DNA of 38,434 nt from Saccharopolyspora elongata (GCF_004348985.1 NZ_SMKW01000086.1:1-38434), one strand, 5' to 3'. Shown: positions 7,762 to 15,920, counted from the stretch's first letter. Notes: a model not told the origin generated them from the letters alone. Numbers and translations are program-made.

Positions 7762-9078
7762 GTGGTTGACCGATCCGCGGCACGCACGGGAACCGACCCG
7801 AGCGGAGATCCGGCCAACCGCGAACCGCCGTCCACATCGGACCGATCCGGCGGCATGTTCCGCTCGCTGCGAGAGCGCAACTACCGCTACTACGCCTCCG
7901 GTCAGGTCGTTTCCCTGACCGGCACGTGGATGCAGCGCGCCGCGCAGGACTGGCTGGTGCTGGAACTCTCCGGCGGCAGCCCGGCCGCGCTGGGCGTGGC
8001 GGTCGCCCTGCAATTCGCCCCGACCCTGCTGCTGACGCTGTGGGCCGGCGTCATCGCCGACCGCTTCGACAAGCGGCGCATGCTCGTCGCCACCCAGAGC
8101 GCGCTCGGCGCCTGCGGCCTCGTGCTGGGGCTGCTCGACGTCACCGGTGTCGTGCTGCTCTGGCATGTCTACCTGCTGTGCTTCGTGCTCGGCTGCTTCG
8201 CCGCGGTCGACGCACCGGTGCGGCAGTCCTTCGTCGTCGAGATGGTCGGGTCCCAGCAGCTCACCAACGCCGTCGCGCTGAACTCGATGACGTTCAACCT
8301 GGCGCGCATCGTCGGCCCGGCCATCGCCGGGGTGCTGATCACCGCGATCGGCACCGGCTGGGTGTTCCTGCTCAACGGGTTGAGCTCGGTCGCCGTGGTC
8401 GCCGGGCTGGCGCTGATGGACGCGTCGGCGCTGCACCGGGCCAAGCCGCCGCCGAAGGAACGCGGCCAGCTGCGCGCCGGGCTGCGCTACGTGCGCGGGC
8501 GGCCGGACCTGCTCGTGGTGATGGTGCTGGTGTTCTTCGTCGGCACGTTCGGGATGAACTTCGAGAGCTCCTTCGCCGTGATCGCGCGCAACGTCTTCGG
8601 GCGCGAAGCCGACGGCTACGGCCTGCTGATCACCATGCTCGCGGTCGGCACGCTGACCGGGGCGTCGCTGGCGGCCCGGCGCAGCGGCCGCGGGGTGCCT
8701 AGGTTGCGGCTGATGCTGCTGGGTGCCGGCGTTTTTGGCGTCCTGGAGGCCGTGGCGGCGCTGATGCCGACCTACGAGCTGTTCGCGGCGTCGCTGGTGC
8801 CGGTCGGGATCGCTGTGATGACGTTCACCACGAGCGCGAACGCGACCGTCCAGCTGGCCGTGGAGCCGACCATGCGCGGCCGGGTCATGGGCCTCTACAT
8901 GCTGCTGTTCCTGGGCGGAAAGCCGCTGGGTGGGCTGGCATCGGGATGGGTCGCCGAGGTGCTCGGGCCGCGCTGGCCGATCCTGCTGGGCGGGCTGGCG
9001 TCCCTGGCAGCCGCGCTCGGCGGCGTCGCGGTGCTGGCTTGGCGGCGGAGAACGGGGTTGCCCGAGTCGAAAGGTTAG
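7762..9078 (+). CDS. MFS transporter (EntS/MFS_3 type), probable exporter
   Basis: The 438-aa, 12-helix major facilitator has a 30-residue polar N-terminal extension. It shows the MFS signature 'GVIADRFDKRRML' between helices 2 and 3 and the EntS-like opening 'FRSLRERNYRYYASGQVVSLTGTWMQRAAQDWLVLEL'-type sequence, typical of the PF05977 group that includes siderophore and drug exporters. GTG 7762 follows GAGAGGCGG. It is coupled to marR (32 bp), so efflux of a toxic or signalling compound is the simplest job. The stop codon lies inside a near-consensus iron box (9070-9088), which cannot control this gene from that position. Two strong hairpins follow. A siderophore link is possible but unproven. 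Confidence 0.88.
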   Translation: MVDRSAARTGTDPSGDPANREPPSTSDRSGGMFRSLRERNYRYYASGQVVSLTGTWMQRAAQDWLVLELSGGSPAALGVAVALQFAPTLLLTLWAGVIADRFDKRRMLVATQSALGACGLVLGLLDVTGVVLLWHVYLLCFVLGCFAAVDAPVRQSFVVEMVGSQQLTNAVALNSMTFNLARIVGPAIAGVLITAIGTGWVFLLNGLSSVAVVAGLALMDASALHRAKPPPKERGQLRAGLRYVRGRPDLLVVMVLVFFVGTFGMNFESSFAVIARNVFGREADGYGLLITMLAVGTLTGASLAARRSGRGVPRLRLMLLGAGVFGVLEAVAALMPTYELFAASLVPVGIAVMTFTTSANATVQLAVEPTMRGRVMGLYMLLFLGGKPLGGLASGWVAEVLGPRWPILLGGLASLAAALGGVAVLAWRRRTGLPESKG

Positions 9079-9088
9079 GCTAACCTAA
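9070..9088. promoter_or_regulatory. DtxR/IdeR-type iron box
   Basis: AAAGGTTAGGCTAACCTAA matches 17 of 19 positions of the IdeR/DmdR consensus TTAGGTTAGGCTAACCTAA as I recall it. It overlaps the MFS stop codon and includes TAGGCT, a possible -10 box. No open frame with a ribosome binding site follows; the next downstream elements are two hairpins. It therefore looks like the promoter of a short iron-regulated RNA, or an orphan site. Confidence 0.8.
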
Positions 9089-9135
9089 AACACGTCCGCT
9101 TCGTGGTGGGAGCGGTAGTCAGTTCGGGAACAGAT

Positions 9136-9169
9136 CGGGCCCCGGTCTCCTGCGGGAGGCCGGGGCCCG
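9136..9169. terminator. Strong hairpin terminator after MFS gene
   Basis: CGGGCCCCGG (9136-9145) pairs perfectly with CCGGGGCCCG (9160-9169). The intervening TCTCC-TGC-GGGAG extends the stem. It lies 58 bp after the MFS stop and 48 bp after the iron box, so it would end transcripts from either. Confidence 0.75.
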
Positions 9170-9193
9170 GTCGTATCCAAGGCCTGGAAAAGG

Positions 9194-9227
9194 ACTTCGG
9201 GGCCCTCCCTGAGGAAGGCCCCGAAGT
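9194..9227. terminator. Second hairpin in the MFS/sodA convergent gap
   Basis: ACTTCGGGGCC (9194-9204) pairs perfectly with GGCCCCGAAGT (9217-9227). Reading toward the right it is followed by TTTCGG. It lies between the convergent MFS and sodA genes and may serve either. Confidence 0.65.
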
Positions 9228-9271
9228 TTCGGCAGTGGGCTTGTCGGAGCACTCACCGCCGAGCGGTGGGG

Positions 9272-9314
9272 CCGTGAGTGTTTTGTGCTGCCATGGCGAC
9301 ACAAGCACTCACGG
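9272..9314. repeat. CCGTGAGTGTTTTGTG hairpin repeat after sodA
   Basis: The left arm CCGTGAGTGTTTTGTG (9272-9287) and the right arm CGACACAAGCACTCACGG (9297-9314) form a stem with one wobble and one bulge. It is a diverged copy of the perfect hairpin at 21234-21277. It lies 41 bp beyond the sodA stop codon, a terminator position for that minus-strand gene. Confidence 0.75.
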
Positions 9315-9355
9315 CTTCTGACCGGCGAGAACCGAAGGCGCGGTGGTTCTGCCTG

Positions 9356-9988
9356 TCAGGCGGTGGGAAGGCGGAGGCCGTTGTATCCGGCGCGGGCGTC
9401 GGCGAAGCGCTTGGAGACCTCGTCCCAGTTGACGACGTTCCACAGGTGCTTGACGTAGTCCGCCTTCACGTTGCGGTACTGCAGGTAGTACGCGTGCTCC
9501 CAGATGTCGAACACCAGCAGCGGCGTCGTCGCGATCGACAGGTTCGAGTGGTGATCGCGCAGCTGCTGGGTGATCAGCCGCTGACCGACCGGATCCCAGG
9601 CCAGCACGCCCCAGCCGTTGCCCTGGATCGTGGTCGACACCGCCTCCAGCTGCGCGCGGAACTTGTCGAACGAGCCGAAGTCCTCGTCGATGGCCGCCGC
9701 CAGCTCGCCGGTGGGCTTGTCCCCGCCGTTGGGCGAGAGGATCTTCCACCACACCAGGTGCAGCGAGTGCCCCGCCAGGTTGAACGCCAGCGTGGTCTCC
9801 AGCCCCACGATGGAGGAGAAGTCGCCCTTCTCCCGCGCCTCGGCGATCTTCTCCACCGTGTCGTTGGCGCCCTTGACGTACGCCGCGTGGTGCTTGCTGT
9901 GGTGCAACTCGTTGATCTCACCGGCGATCGCCGGCTCCAACGCCGCGTAGTCGTAATCCAACTCCGGCAACACGTACTGCTGCGCCAT
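9356..9988 (-). CDS. sodA: Superoxide dismutase, Mn/Fe family
   Basis: The 210-aa cytoplasmic enzyme converts superoxide to hydrogen peroxide and oxygen. Metal ligands of the Fe/Mn family are in place: H29 (ELHHSKHHAAYV), H77 (AGHSLHLVWW), D161 and H165 (DIWEHAYYLQY). 'NGWGVLAWDP' and the Gln-containing 'TIQGNGWG' favour Mn or cambialistic use over Fe, but metal cannot be fixed by sequence. ATG 9988 is preceded (minus strand) by GGGAGAC. No Sec signal is present. Its 5' side faces the cobalamin riboswitch; its 3' side holds the hairpin repeat at 9272-9314. Confidence 0.97.
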   Translation of the reverse strand: MAQQYVLPELDYDYAALEPAIAGEINELHHSKHHAAYVKGANDTVEKIAEAREKGDFSSIVGLETTLAFNLAGHSLHLVWWKILSPNGGDKPTGELAAAIDEDFGSFDKFRAQLEAVSTTIQGNGWGVLAWDPVGQRLITQQLRDHHSNLSIATTPLLVFDIWEHAYYLQYRNVKADYVKHLWNVVNWDEVSKRFADARAGYNGLRLPTA

Positions 9989-10139
9989 TGAGCGTCTCCC
10001 TTCGCTATCGACAGACTCTAGCTACTGCCACCCTATGGCAACTAAGCCGGATGGGGGCGTTGATCTCATCTGTCGGGCGAGTCCCGGCTGCGACCGCGAT
10101 GAGCAGCGAAGACGTTGCGGCGTGGGGGAAAATGCCCGG

Positions 10140-10275
10140 TTGACCCGGTTCGACGCGTGGGGCAGCATCCTCGGCAGACCCTGCGAGCGGGGGAAGCCGG
10201 TCGAAGTCCGGCGCTGACCCGCAACGGTAGGCCGCGCGATGCGCGGCGAGCCCGATCACCTGTTCGCGAGGGATG
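10140..10275 (+). ncRNA. Cobalamin riboswitch
   Basis: The conserved core is readable: GGGGGAAGCCGG (10189-10200), then TCGAAGTCCGG, then GCTGACCCGCAACGGTA (10212-10228), the 'G-A-A-x-x-C-C ... CUGxCCCGCAACxGU' core of the cobalamin element. A B12-box-like GAGCCCGATCACCTG follows (10248-10262). It ends about 100 bp before btuF. A short stem (CGACCGC ... GCGGTCG, ~10279-10301) follows and could be the expression platform. Adenosylcobalamin binding should switch off the transporter. Outer boundaries are approximate. Confidence 0.88.
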
Positions 10276-10373
10276 GCTCCAACGACCGCCGTGGTCTGCG
10301 GTCGGGGTCAGGGACTCGCGGCCGCCCGCGCGGCCCCGACTTCGGCGCAGGCTCGTTCGCCCTGGAAGGCAAG

Positions 10374-11309
10374 ATGCGCCGCTTATTCGCCCTCGCCGTA
10401 GTCGCGCTGTTCCTCGCGGGCTGCGCCAACGCCGAGTCGCAGGCCGACGGGTTGCGCGTCGAGAACTGCGGCAGCACCGAGGTGTTCCCCGAACCGCCGA
10501 AGCGCGTGGTGAGCCTCAACCAGCACGCCACCGAGATCCTGCTGGCGCTCGGCCTGGGCGATCGACTGGTCGGCACGGCCTACCCGGACGATCTCGCGCC
10601 GCCGGCGTCGGTGGCCGCCGCGTACGCCGGGGTGCCGCTGCTCGCCGACCAGTACCCGTCCTACGAGCGCATCCTCGAAACCGAGCCCGACCTGGTCGTC
10701 GGCGGCTACAGCAGCGCCTTCGACGACACGGAGGGCCGGAGCCGGAAGACGTTCGAGGACAACGGCATCCGCACGCTGCTGCTCTCCGAGTCCTGCGCCG
10801 CGAGCCCGGCCGGGATGGACACGCTGCTGTCGGACATCGCGATGTTCGGCGAGGTGCTGGGCCTGCAGGAGAACGCGCGGCAGGTCGCGGCCGGGATCGA
10901 GCAGCGGGTGCGCGCGGTCGCGGAGCGGCTGGCCGGCGCGGAGCCGGTCGACGTCTTCGTCTACGACTCCGGCGAGCAGGCCGCCTTCACGCTCGGCGGC
11001 AATGGCGTCGGGCACGATGCGCTGCGCCGGGCCGGTGGTCGCAACGTCTTCGGCGACGTGCCGGAAGTTTTCGCCGACGTCAGCTGGGAGCAGGTGGCGG
11101 CGCGGGCCCCGCGGGCGATCGTGCTCGTCGACTACCTGGCCGCTCCGGTGCAGAACAAGCAGGCGTACCTGGCCGGGCATCCGCTCGCCTCGGGCACGCC
11201 CGCGGTCCGCGAGCAGCGGTTCAGCACGATCCCGCTCGTCGAGCTGACCGAGGGCATCCGGTTCCCCGACGCCGTCGAGCGGCTGGCCCGGGACCTGCAC
11301 GGCGCATGA
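10374..11309 (+). CDS. btuF: Cobalamin ABC transporter substrate-binding lipoprotein
   Basis: The 311-aa lipoprotein captures corrinoid outside the membrane. ATG 10374 follows GGAAGG with a 4-base spacer. The signal peptide is MRRLFALAVVALFLAGC, with lipobox LAGC (Cys about residue 17). The fold is class III (BtuF/FhuD): 'PPKRVVSLNQHATEILLALGLGDRLVGTAY' at the first lobe, 'ILETEPDLVVGGY', the long connecting helix around 'ENARQVAAGIEQRVRAVAERLAG', and the second lobe 'DVFVYDSGEQAAFTLGG'. By itself it could be a siderophore binder; the cobalamin riboswitch just upstream decides in favour of B12. Its stop overlaps the permease start (ATGA). Confidence 0.88.
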   Translation: MRRLFALAVVALFLAGCANAESQADGLRVENCGSTEVFPEPPKRVVSLNQHATEILLALGLGDRLVGTAYPDDLAPPASVAAAYAGVPLLADQYPSYERILETEPDLVVGGYSSAFDDTEGRSRKTFEDNGIRTLLLSESCAASPAGMDTLLSDIAMFGEVLGLQENARQVAAGIEQRVRAVAERLAGAEPVDVFVYDSGEQAAFTLGGNGVGHDALRRAGGRNVFGDVPEVFADVSWEQVAARAPRAIVLVDYLAAPVQNKQAYLAGHPLASGTPAVREQRFSTIPLVELTEGIRFPDAVERLARDLHGA

Positions 11310-12319
11310 AGGCGCGGTTGGTGCTGGTGCACGCCGTGCTGCTGATCGCGCTGGTGGTGATCGGCGGGCTGGCCGTGTCGCTGGGCTCGGTCCGGCTGCC
11401 GCTGGACCAGGTCTGGCGGATCGTGCTGGAGCCGGTGGTGCCTTGGATCGACGCGGACTGGACGCGGGTGCGGGCCGCGATCGTGTGGGATTCGCGGATG
11501 CCGCGGGTGGTGACCGGCATCGTCGTCGGCGCGGCGCTCGCGCTCTCCGGCGCCATCGCGCAGCTGGTCACCGCCAACCCGATGGCCGACCCCTACCTGC
11601 TCGGGGTCTCCGAAGGCGCCGGCTTCGCGGCATCGCTGGTGATGGTGCTGGGCGTCGGCGCCGGGGCGCTGGGGCTGCCGTTGGCCGCGTTCCTCGGCGG
11701 GCTGCTGGCGCTGGTCGTGGTGCTGGCCGTGGCCGGGCGCTCCGGATCGGTGACGACGCTGGTGCTCGGCGGGCTCGCGGTCGGCCAGGTGGCCTACGCG
11801 GCGACGTCGTTGGTGCTGCACGTCTTCGCGACCGGGGACCAGGCCAAGCAGGTGCTGTTCTGGATCACCGGCGGGCTCGGGGCCGCGCGCTGGGAGTCGC
11901 TGCCGGTGCCTGCGGCGGTGCTGGTGATCGGCCTGATCGCGGCGGTGGCGGCGGGCCGCTGGATGAACGTGCTGCACGGCGGCGACGACGCGGCCGCCGC
12001 GCTCGGGCTCAACGCCCGGGCATTCCGGATGGCCTGCCTGGTCGGGATTTCGCTGCTGGCCGGGACCGCGGTCGCCGTGGCGGGCGGCATCGTGTTCGTC
12101 GGACTGCTGGTGCCGCACGCGGCGACCTTCCTGGTCGGTGCCGAGGCGCGACGGATGCTGCCGGTGTCGGCCCTGCTGGGCGCGGTGTTCCTGGTGTTGG
12201 CGGATCTGGTGGCGCGGCTGGTCATCGCGCCGTCCGAACTGCCGGTCGGGGTGCTCACGGCGATGGTAGGCGGGCCGCTGTTCCTGATCATGCTCCGGCG
12301 GCAGCGGAGGATCGCATGA
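11306..12319 (+). CDS. btuC: Cobalamin ABC transporter permease (FecCD family)
   Basis: The 337-aa membrane protein with about 9-10 helices is of the BtuC/FecCD family. Signature segments are 'RMPRVVTGIVVGAALALSGA', 'NPMADPYLLGVSEGAGF' and 'GGIVFVGLLVPHAATFLVG', the last containing the loop that contacts the ATPase. ATG 11306 overlaps the btuF stop by 4 bases and its own stop overlaps btuD by 4 bases, so the three genes are translationally coupled. One permease gene implies a homodimer. Confidence 0.93.
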   Translation: MKARLVLVHAVLLIALVVIGGLAVSLGSVRLPLDQVWRIVLEPVVPWIDADWTRVRAAIVWDSRMPRVVTGIVVGAALALSGAIAQLVTANPMADPYLLGVSEGAGFAASLVMVLGVGAGALGLPLAAFLGGLLALVVVLAVAGRSGSVTTLVLGGLAVGQVAYAATSLVLHVFATGDQAKQVLFWITGGLGAARWESLPVPAAVLVIGLIAAVAAGRWMNVLHGGDDAAAALGLNARAFRMACLVGISLLAGTAVAVAGGIVFVGLLVPHAATFLVGAEARRMLPVSALLGAVFLVLADLVARLVIAPSELPVGVLTAMVGGPLFLIMLRRQRRIA

Positions 12320-13080
12320 GCGTGCGGGTGCGCGGAGCGCACGTGGAGCTGGGCGGCCGAGCGGTGCTGTCCGATGTGGACGTTGAGGTGCGGGCGGGCG
12401 AGGTGTTCGGGCTGGTGGGCCCGAACGGAAGCGGCAAGACGACGTTGCTGCGCGCGCTGTACCGAGCGATCGAGCCGACGGCCGGAACCATCGAGGTGGC
12501 GGGGCGGACCAAGGCCGGGCGACGCGAGCTGGCCCGGATCCTCGCCGCGACGGTGCAGGAAACCGAGAACCGCGCGGCGTTGACCGTGCGCGAAGTGGTG
12601 ACGCAGGGCCGGCTGCCGCACCTGGGGCTGCTGGAGCGGATGCGGGCGGCGGACCAGCGCATCGTCGACGAATCCCTGCGCGCCACCGGACTTCTGGACA
12701 TGGCGGAACGGGATGTGCGCACGCTGTCCGGCGGCGAGCGGCAGCGAGCGGCGATCGCGCGTGCGCTGGCGCAGCAGCCGCGGGTCCTCGTGCTCGACGA
12801 GCCGACGAACCACCTGGACCTGCGGCATCAGTACAGCATCCTCCGCCTCCTCCGCGACTTGGCGGGCGACGGCCTAACGGTCCTGATGACGCTGCACGAC
12901 CTCCGCCATGCGGCGGAGTTCTGCGACCGCATCGCTGTCCTCCACGAGGGCGAGGTCACCAGAACGGGAACCCCGACCGAAGTCCTGGACGAGAACCTGC
13001 TCGCAGAGGTCTTCGGAATCAGGGCCCGCCTGGCCCACCACAACGGCCGACCCACCCTCGACGTCGACGGAGCCCTCTGA
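12316..13080 (+). CDS. btuD: Cobalamin ABC transporter ATPase
   Basis: The 254-aa ATPase powers the BtuFC importer. Walker A is GPNGSGKTT (residues ~35-43), the Q-loop is in 'ATVQETENRAALTVREVV', the ABC signature is LSGGERQR, Walker B with D-loop is VLVLDEPTNHLDL, and the H-loop is 'TLHDLRHAAEF'. The length is normal for iron-complex/B12 ATPases. ATG 12316 overlaps the permease stop. The 3' side faces a convergent gene, with the DnaA-box repeat element (13185-13328) between them. Confidence 0.93.
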   Translation: MSVRVRGAHVELGGRAVLSDVDVEVRAGEVFGLVGPNGSGKTTLLRALYRAIEPTAGTIEVAGRTKAGRRELARILAATVQETENRAALTVREVVTQGRLPHLGLLERMRAADQRIVDESLRATGLLDMAERDVRTLSGGERQRAAIARALAQQPRVLVLDEPTNHLDLRHQYSILRLLRDLAGDGLTVLMTLHDLRHAAEFCDRIAVLHEGEVTRTGTPTEVLDENLLAEVFGIRARLAHHNGRPTLDVDGAL

Positions 13081-13184
13081 ACCCACACGGTCCACGTCGC
13101 CCCGCCACCTTCAGCCTCGCCGCCCTCGGCCCACGCGCCACCCCACCTCGGCTAACGCCGTGCCCGTTCCCAGCCCGTGTGGTG

Positions 13185-13328
13185 CCGCAATTTCAATGGA
13201 AATCGGACCTTCGAATTCCATTGAAATTGCGGGAGGTTGTCCACAGGCGTCGGCGTGTCGTGGGCCGACATGCCGACACCCCGCAATTTCCATTGAAGTT
13301 GGGCCTTCGATTTCAATGGAAATTGCGG
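13185..13328. repeat. DnaA-box palindromic element, copy 1
   Basis: Four parts in order. Palindrome A (13185-13232) has 17-bp arms CCGCAATTTCAATGGAA. TTGTCCACA (13237-13245) is identical to the actinomycete DnaA-box consensus. A 12-bp hairpin has GTCGGCGTGTCG at 13249-13260 and CGACATGCCGAC at 13266-13277, with one G-T pair. Palindrome B (13281-13328) is built from the same words as A, in the order CCATTG then CAATGG. The element lies between the convergent btuD and GCS2-ligase genes. Copies 2 and 3 (17564-17698, 33537-33669) share the order. Confidence 0.9.
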
Positions 13329-13366
13329 TGGGACGCGTCGTCCGGCAAGGCGGGAGGCCGGTGGGG

Positions 13367-14863
13367 TCAGCCCACCGGCCAGGTGTGGACCGGGTCTCCG
13401 TTGTCCGCCAGGTCGATGTAGCGGCGCAGCATCCCCGCCAGCGCTCCGCGCCGGTCCGCGCCGCGATCTTCCAGCAGCGCAACCGTTTCCCGCTGCCACG
13501 TCGCGCCGTTGCGCTTCGCCATGCACCGCTTCTCGATCATGCCCAGGTAGCGTTCGCGGGCCGCGTCCGACACGCCGCACGCCTGCAGGCCGTCGTGCGC
13601 CATCGGCAGCAGGCGGCGCAGCACCAGCTCGTCCGGCGACACCCAGCCGACGCTCGGCCAGTACAGGTGCGCGTCGAAGCCGTGCCGGGCCCCGGCGTAG
13701 AAGTTCTCCTCCGCCGCCGCGAACGACATCTGAGTCCACAGTGGCCGGTCCTGCTCGGTGAGCGCCCGCTGGACGCCGTAGAAGAACGCGGCGTTGGCGA
13801 CGATGTCCACCACCGATGGCCCCGACGGCAGCACCCGGTTCTCCACCCGCAGGTGCGGAACCCCGTCCACCAAGTCGTAGACCGGCCGGTTCCAGCGCCA
13901 GATGGTGCCGTTGTGCAGCCGCAGTTCCGCCAGCGTCGGCGCCCGGCCGGAGTCCAGCGCCGCCAGTGGATCCTCTTCCTCCGGTTCCGGCAGCAGCGCC
14001 GGGAAGTAGCGGACGTTCTCCTCGAACAGGTCGAAGATCGAGGTGATCCACCGCTCGCCGAACCACACCCGCGGCCGCACGCCCTGGTTCTTCAGCTCCA
14101 CCGGGCGCGTGTCGGTGGCCTGCAGGAACAGCGGAATCCGCGTCTCGTGCCACAGCGCTTTGCCCAGCAGGAACGGGGAATTCGCGCCGATGGCCACCTG
14201 CACTCCGGCCAGGCACTGCGCGGCGTTCCAATGCGCCGCGAAGTCCTCCGGCGCCACCTGCAGGTGCAGCTGGACCGACGTGCACGCCGACTCCGGCAGG
14301 ATCGAATCGGCGTAGGACCGCAGCTTCTCGGGCTGCGCGTCGCCCAGTGCCACGCCCTCCATGTCGAGCAGCATTTCTTCGCCGCGCGCCAGGAAGATCT
14401 GCTCGTTGAGCAGCGAGTACCGCGGGTTGCGCGACAGCCAGTTCGGGTCGAAGTGCGCGCTGCGCAACGTCGGCAGCGTGCCGATCATGACGATCTTCGC
14501 GCCCGCGTCGTGCGCCCCGCCGTCTGCGCGTAGCAGCGCTGCGCGCAGACGGGCCTCCAGCTCCAGGGCGCTGTCGCCCGCGAGCACCTGCGGCTCGACG
14601 TTGAGCTCGATGTTCTGCTGGCCGAGCTCGGTGGTGAACACCGGCTCGCTGATCTTCTCCAGCACCACGGCGTTGGACATGGACGGCTCCATCTGCTCGT
14701 CCACCAGGCACAGCTCCATCTCCAGCCCCATCTGCTGGTGGGGGAAGGAGAAATTGCCCTCGGCGAGCATCCGGGCCAGGGCGTCCAGGCCGCGCTGCAT
14801 CTTGTTCCGATACCGTTGCCGGTCCACTGGCTTGAACGCTTGATTGTCCACGTGCCGTCCCAT
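13367..14863 (-). CDS. GCS2-family glutamate-cysteine ligase-like enzyme
   Basis: The 498-aa carboxylate-amine ligase is of the glutamate-cysteine ligase 2 group, ATP-dependent enzymes joining the gamma-carboxyl of glutamate to an amine. Seen: 'QQMGLEMELCLVDEQ' near the N-terminus (the G-x-E-x-E metal/ATP strand), 'NIELNVEPQVL', 'TSVQLHLQVAPEDF' and 'LRVENRVLPSGPSVVD'. ATG 14863 was preferred over the upstream GTG 14917 because GGGGAGA lies 6 bases before it. Actinomycetes mainly use mycothiol, so glutathione synthesis is not the obvious role; ergothioneine precursor supply or another gamma-glutamyl amide is possible. It is a single gene, about 120 bp upstream of nothing co-directional except the aldo/keto reductase, which reads the same way. 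Confidence 0.8.
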   Translation of the reverse strand: MGRHVDNQAFKPVDRQRYRNKMQRGLDALARMLAEGNFSFPHQQMGLEMELCLVDEQMEPSMSNAVVLEKISEPVFTTELGQQNIELNVEPQVLAGDSALELEARLRAALLRADGGAHDAGAKIVMIGTLPTLRSAHFDPNWLSRNPRYSLLNEQIFLARGEEMLLDMEGVALGDAQPEKLRSYADSILPESACTSVQLHLQVAPEDFAAHWNAAQCLAGVQVAIGANSPFLLGKALWHETRIPLFLQATDTRPVELKNQGVRPRVWFGERWITSIFDLFEENVRYFPALLPEPEEEDPLAALDSGRAPTLAELRLHNGTIWRWNRPVYDLVDGVPHLRVENRVLPSGPSVVDIVANAAFFYGVQRALTEQDRPLWTQMSFAAAEENFYAGARHGFDAHLYWPSVGWVSPDELVLRRLLPMAHDGLQACGVSDAARERYLGMIEKRCMAKRNGATWQRETVALLEDRGADRRGALAGMLRRYIDLADNGDPVHTWPVG

Positions 14864-14981
14864 GCCGTCTCCCCGCTTGATCGGCAGCACGTCAGCGCGC
14901 AGCGCTGGGGAAACCACCGTGACACATCGGTACCCGGGGGAACAGCGGCCAAAACGGTGTCACGCACGGCGCGGAGAGTGA

Positions 14982-15920
14982 TCAATCGGAGGCGTCGGTG
15001 AGCCGCTCCAGCTCGGCCTCGGTCAGCTCGAACCCGGCGGCCGGGAGCAGATCGGCGAGCTGCTCGGTGTTGCGGGCGCTGGCGATCGGGGCGGTCACGG
15101 TCGGTTGCCCGAGCAGCCAGGCAAGCGCGACCGAGGACACCGGCACGTCACGCAGCGTCGCGATCTCGTCCAGCGCTGTGAGCACCTTCACACCGCGCTC
15201 GTCCAGGTAGGCGCGCGCGCTTTCGGCCCGCGGGCTGTCCGAACTGTCCCCGCCCGGGCGGTACTTCCCGGTCAGGAACCCGTGCGCCAGCGCGTAGTAA
15301 GGCAGCACGCTCACCTTCTCCCGGGCGCACAGGTCGGCGAGCACGCCTTCGAACTCGCCGCGTTCCACGAGGTTGTAGTGCGGCTGCAGCGCGGAGAAGG
15401 CGGCCAGCCCCTCGCGGCGGGAGACCTCCAGCGCCTCGGCGAGGCGGGGCGCGGTGTAGTTCGACGCCGCGATGTAGCGGACCTTGCCCTCCCGCACCAG
15501 CTCGTCGAAGGCGGCCAGGGTTTCGGCCAGCGGGATGGACGGGTCGTCATCCCCATGGGCGTAGTAGAGGTCGATGTGGTCGACACCCAGGCGGCGCAGC
15601 GAATCTTCCGCCGCGGCCTTGATGTTCGCCGCCGACAGGCCGCGGCGGCCCGGCAGCCTGCCGACCTTGGTGGCGACCACGATGTCGTCGCGGTTGCCGC
15701 GGGCGCGCAGCCATTCGCCGATCAAGGTCTCGGATTCGCCGCCGGAATTGCCCTCCACCCAAGCGGAATAGCTGTCGGCGGAGTCGATGAAGTTGCCGCC
15801 CGCGGCGGCGTACTGGTCCAGAACGGTGAAGGTGGCGTCGCGATCCGCCGTCCAGCCGAACACGTTGCCACCGAGGCAGATGGGGAAGACGTCGAGTTCA
15901 GTGTCGCCGAGTCGAGTCAT
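14982..15920 (-). CDS. Aldo/keto reductase
   Basis: The 312-aa NADPH-dependent oxidoreductase is a TIM barrel. The catalytic tetrad is complete: D46 and Y51 (FIDSADSYS), K85 (VVATKVG) and H122 (LYYAHGDDD). 'IASARNTEQLADLLPA' near the C-terminus matches the cofactor-phosphate-binding segment. Closest in style to the YajO/Tas group of bacterial AKRs; the substrate is unknown. ATG 15920 starts the family-like MTRLGDTELDVFPICLGGN; an open frame runs further upstream without homologous sequence. It is divergent from the SpoU gene across 211 bp, in which no other gene is seen. Confidence 0.93.
   Translation of the reverse strand: MTRLGDTELDVFPICLGGNVFGWTADRDATFTVLDQYAAAGGNFIDSADSYSAWVEGNSGGESETLIGEWLRARGNRDDIVVATKVGRLPGRRGLSAANIKAAAEDSLRRLGVDHIDLYYAHGDDDPSIPLAETLAAFDELVREGKVRYIAASNYTAPRLAEALEVSRREGLAAFSALQPHYNLVERGEFEGVLADLCAREKVSVLPYYALAHGFLTGKYRPGGDSSDSPRAESARAYLDERGVKVLTALDEIATLRDVPVSSVALAWLLGQPTVTAPIASARNTEQLADLLPAAGFELTEAELERLTDASD

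Noticed and set aside
9103..9321. 72-codon plus-strand frame downstream of the iron box
   Set aside because: It runs through three hairpins, has no ribosome binding site and no coding-like composition; a small RNA is a better reading.
13185..13328. CRISPR array
   Set aside because: Only two palindromes per locus, of unequal form, with no regular spacers and no cas genes.
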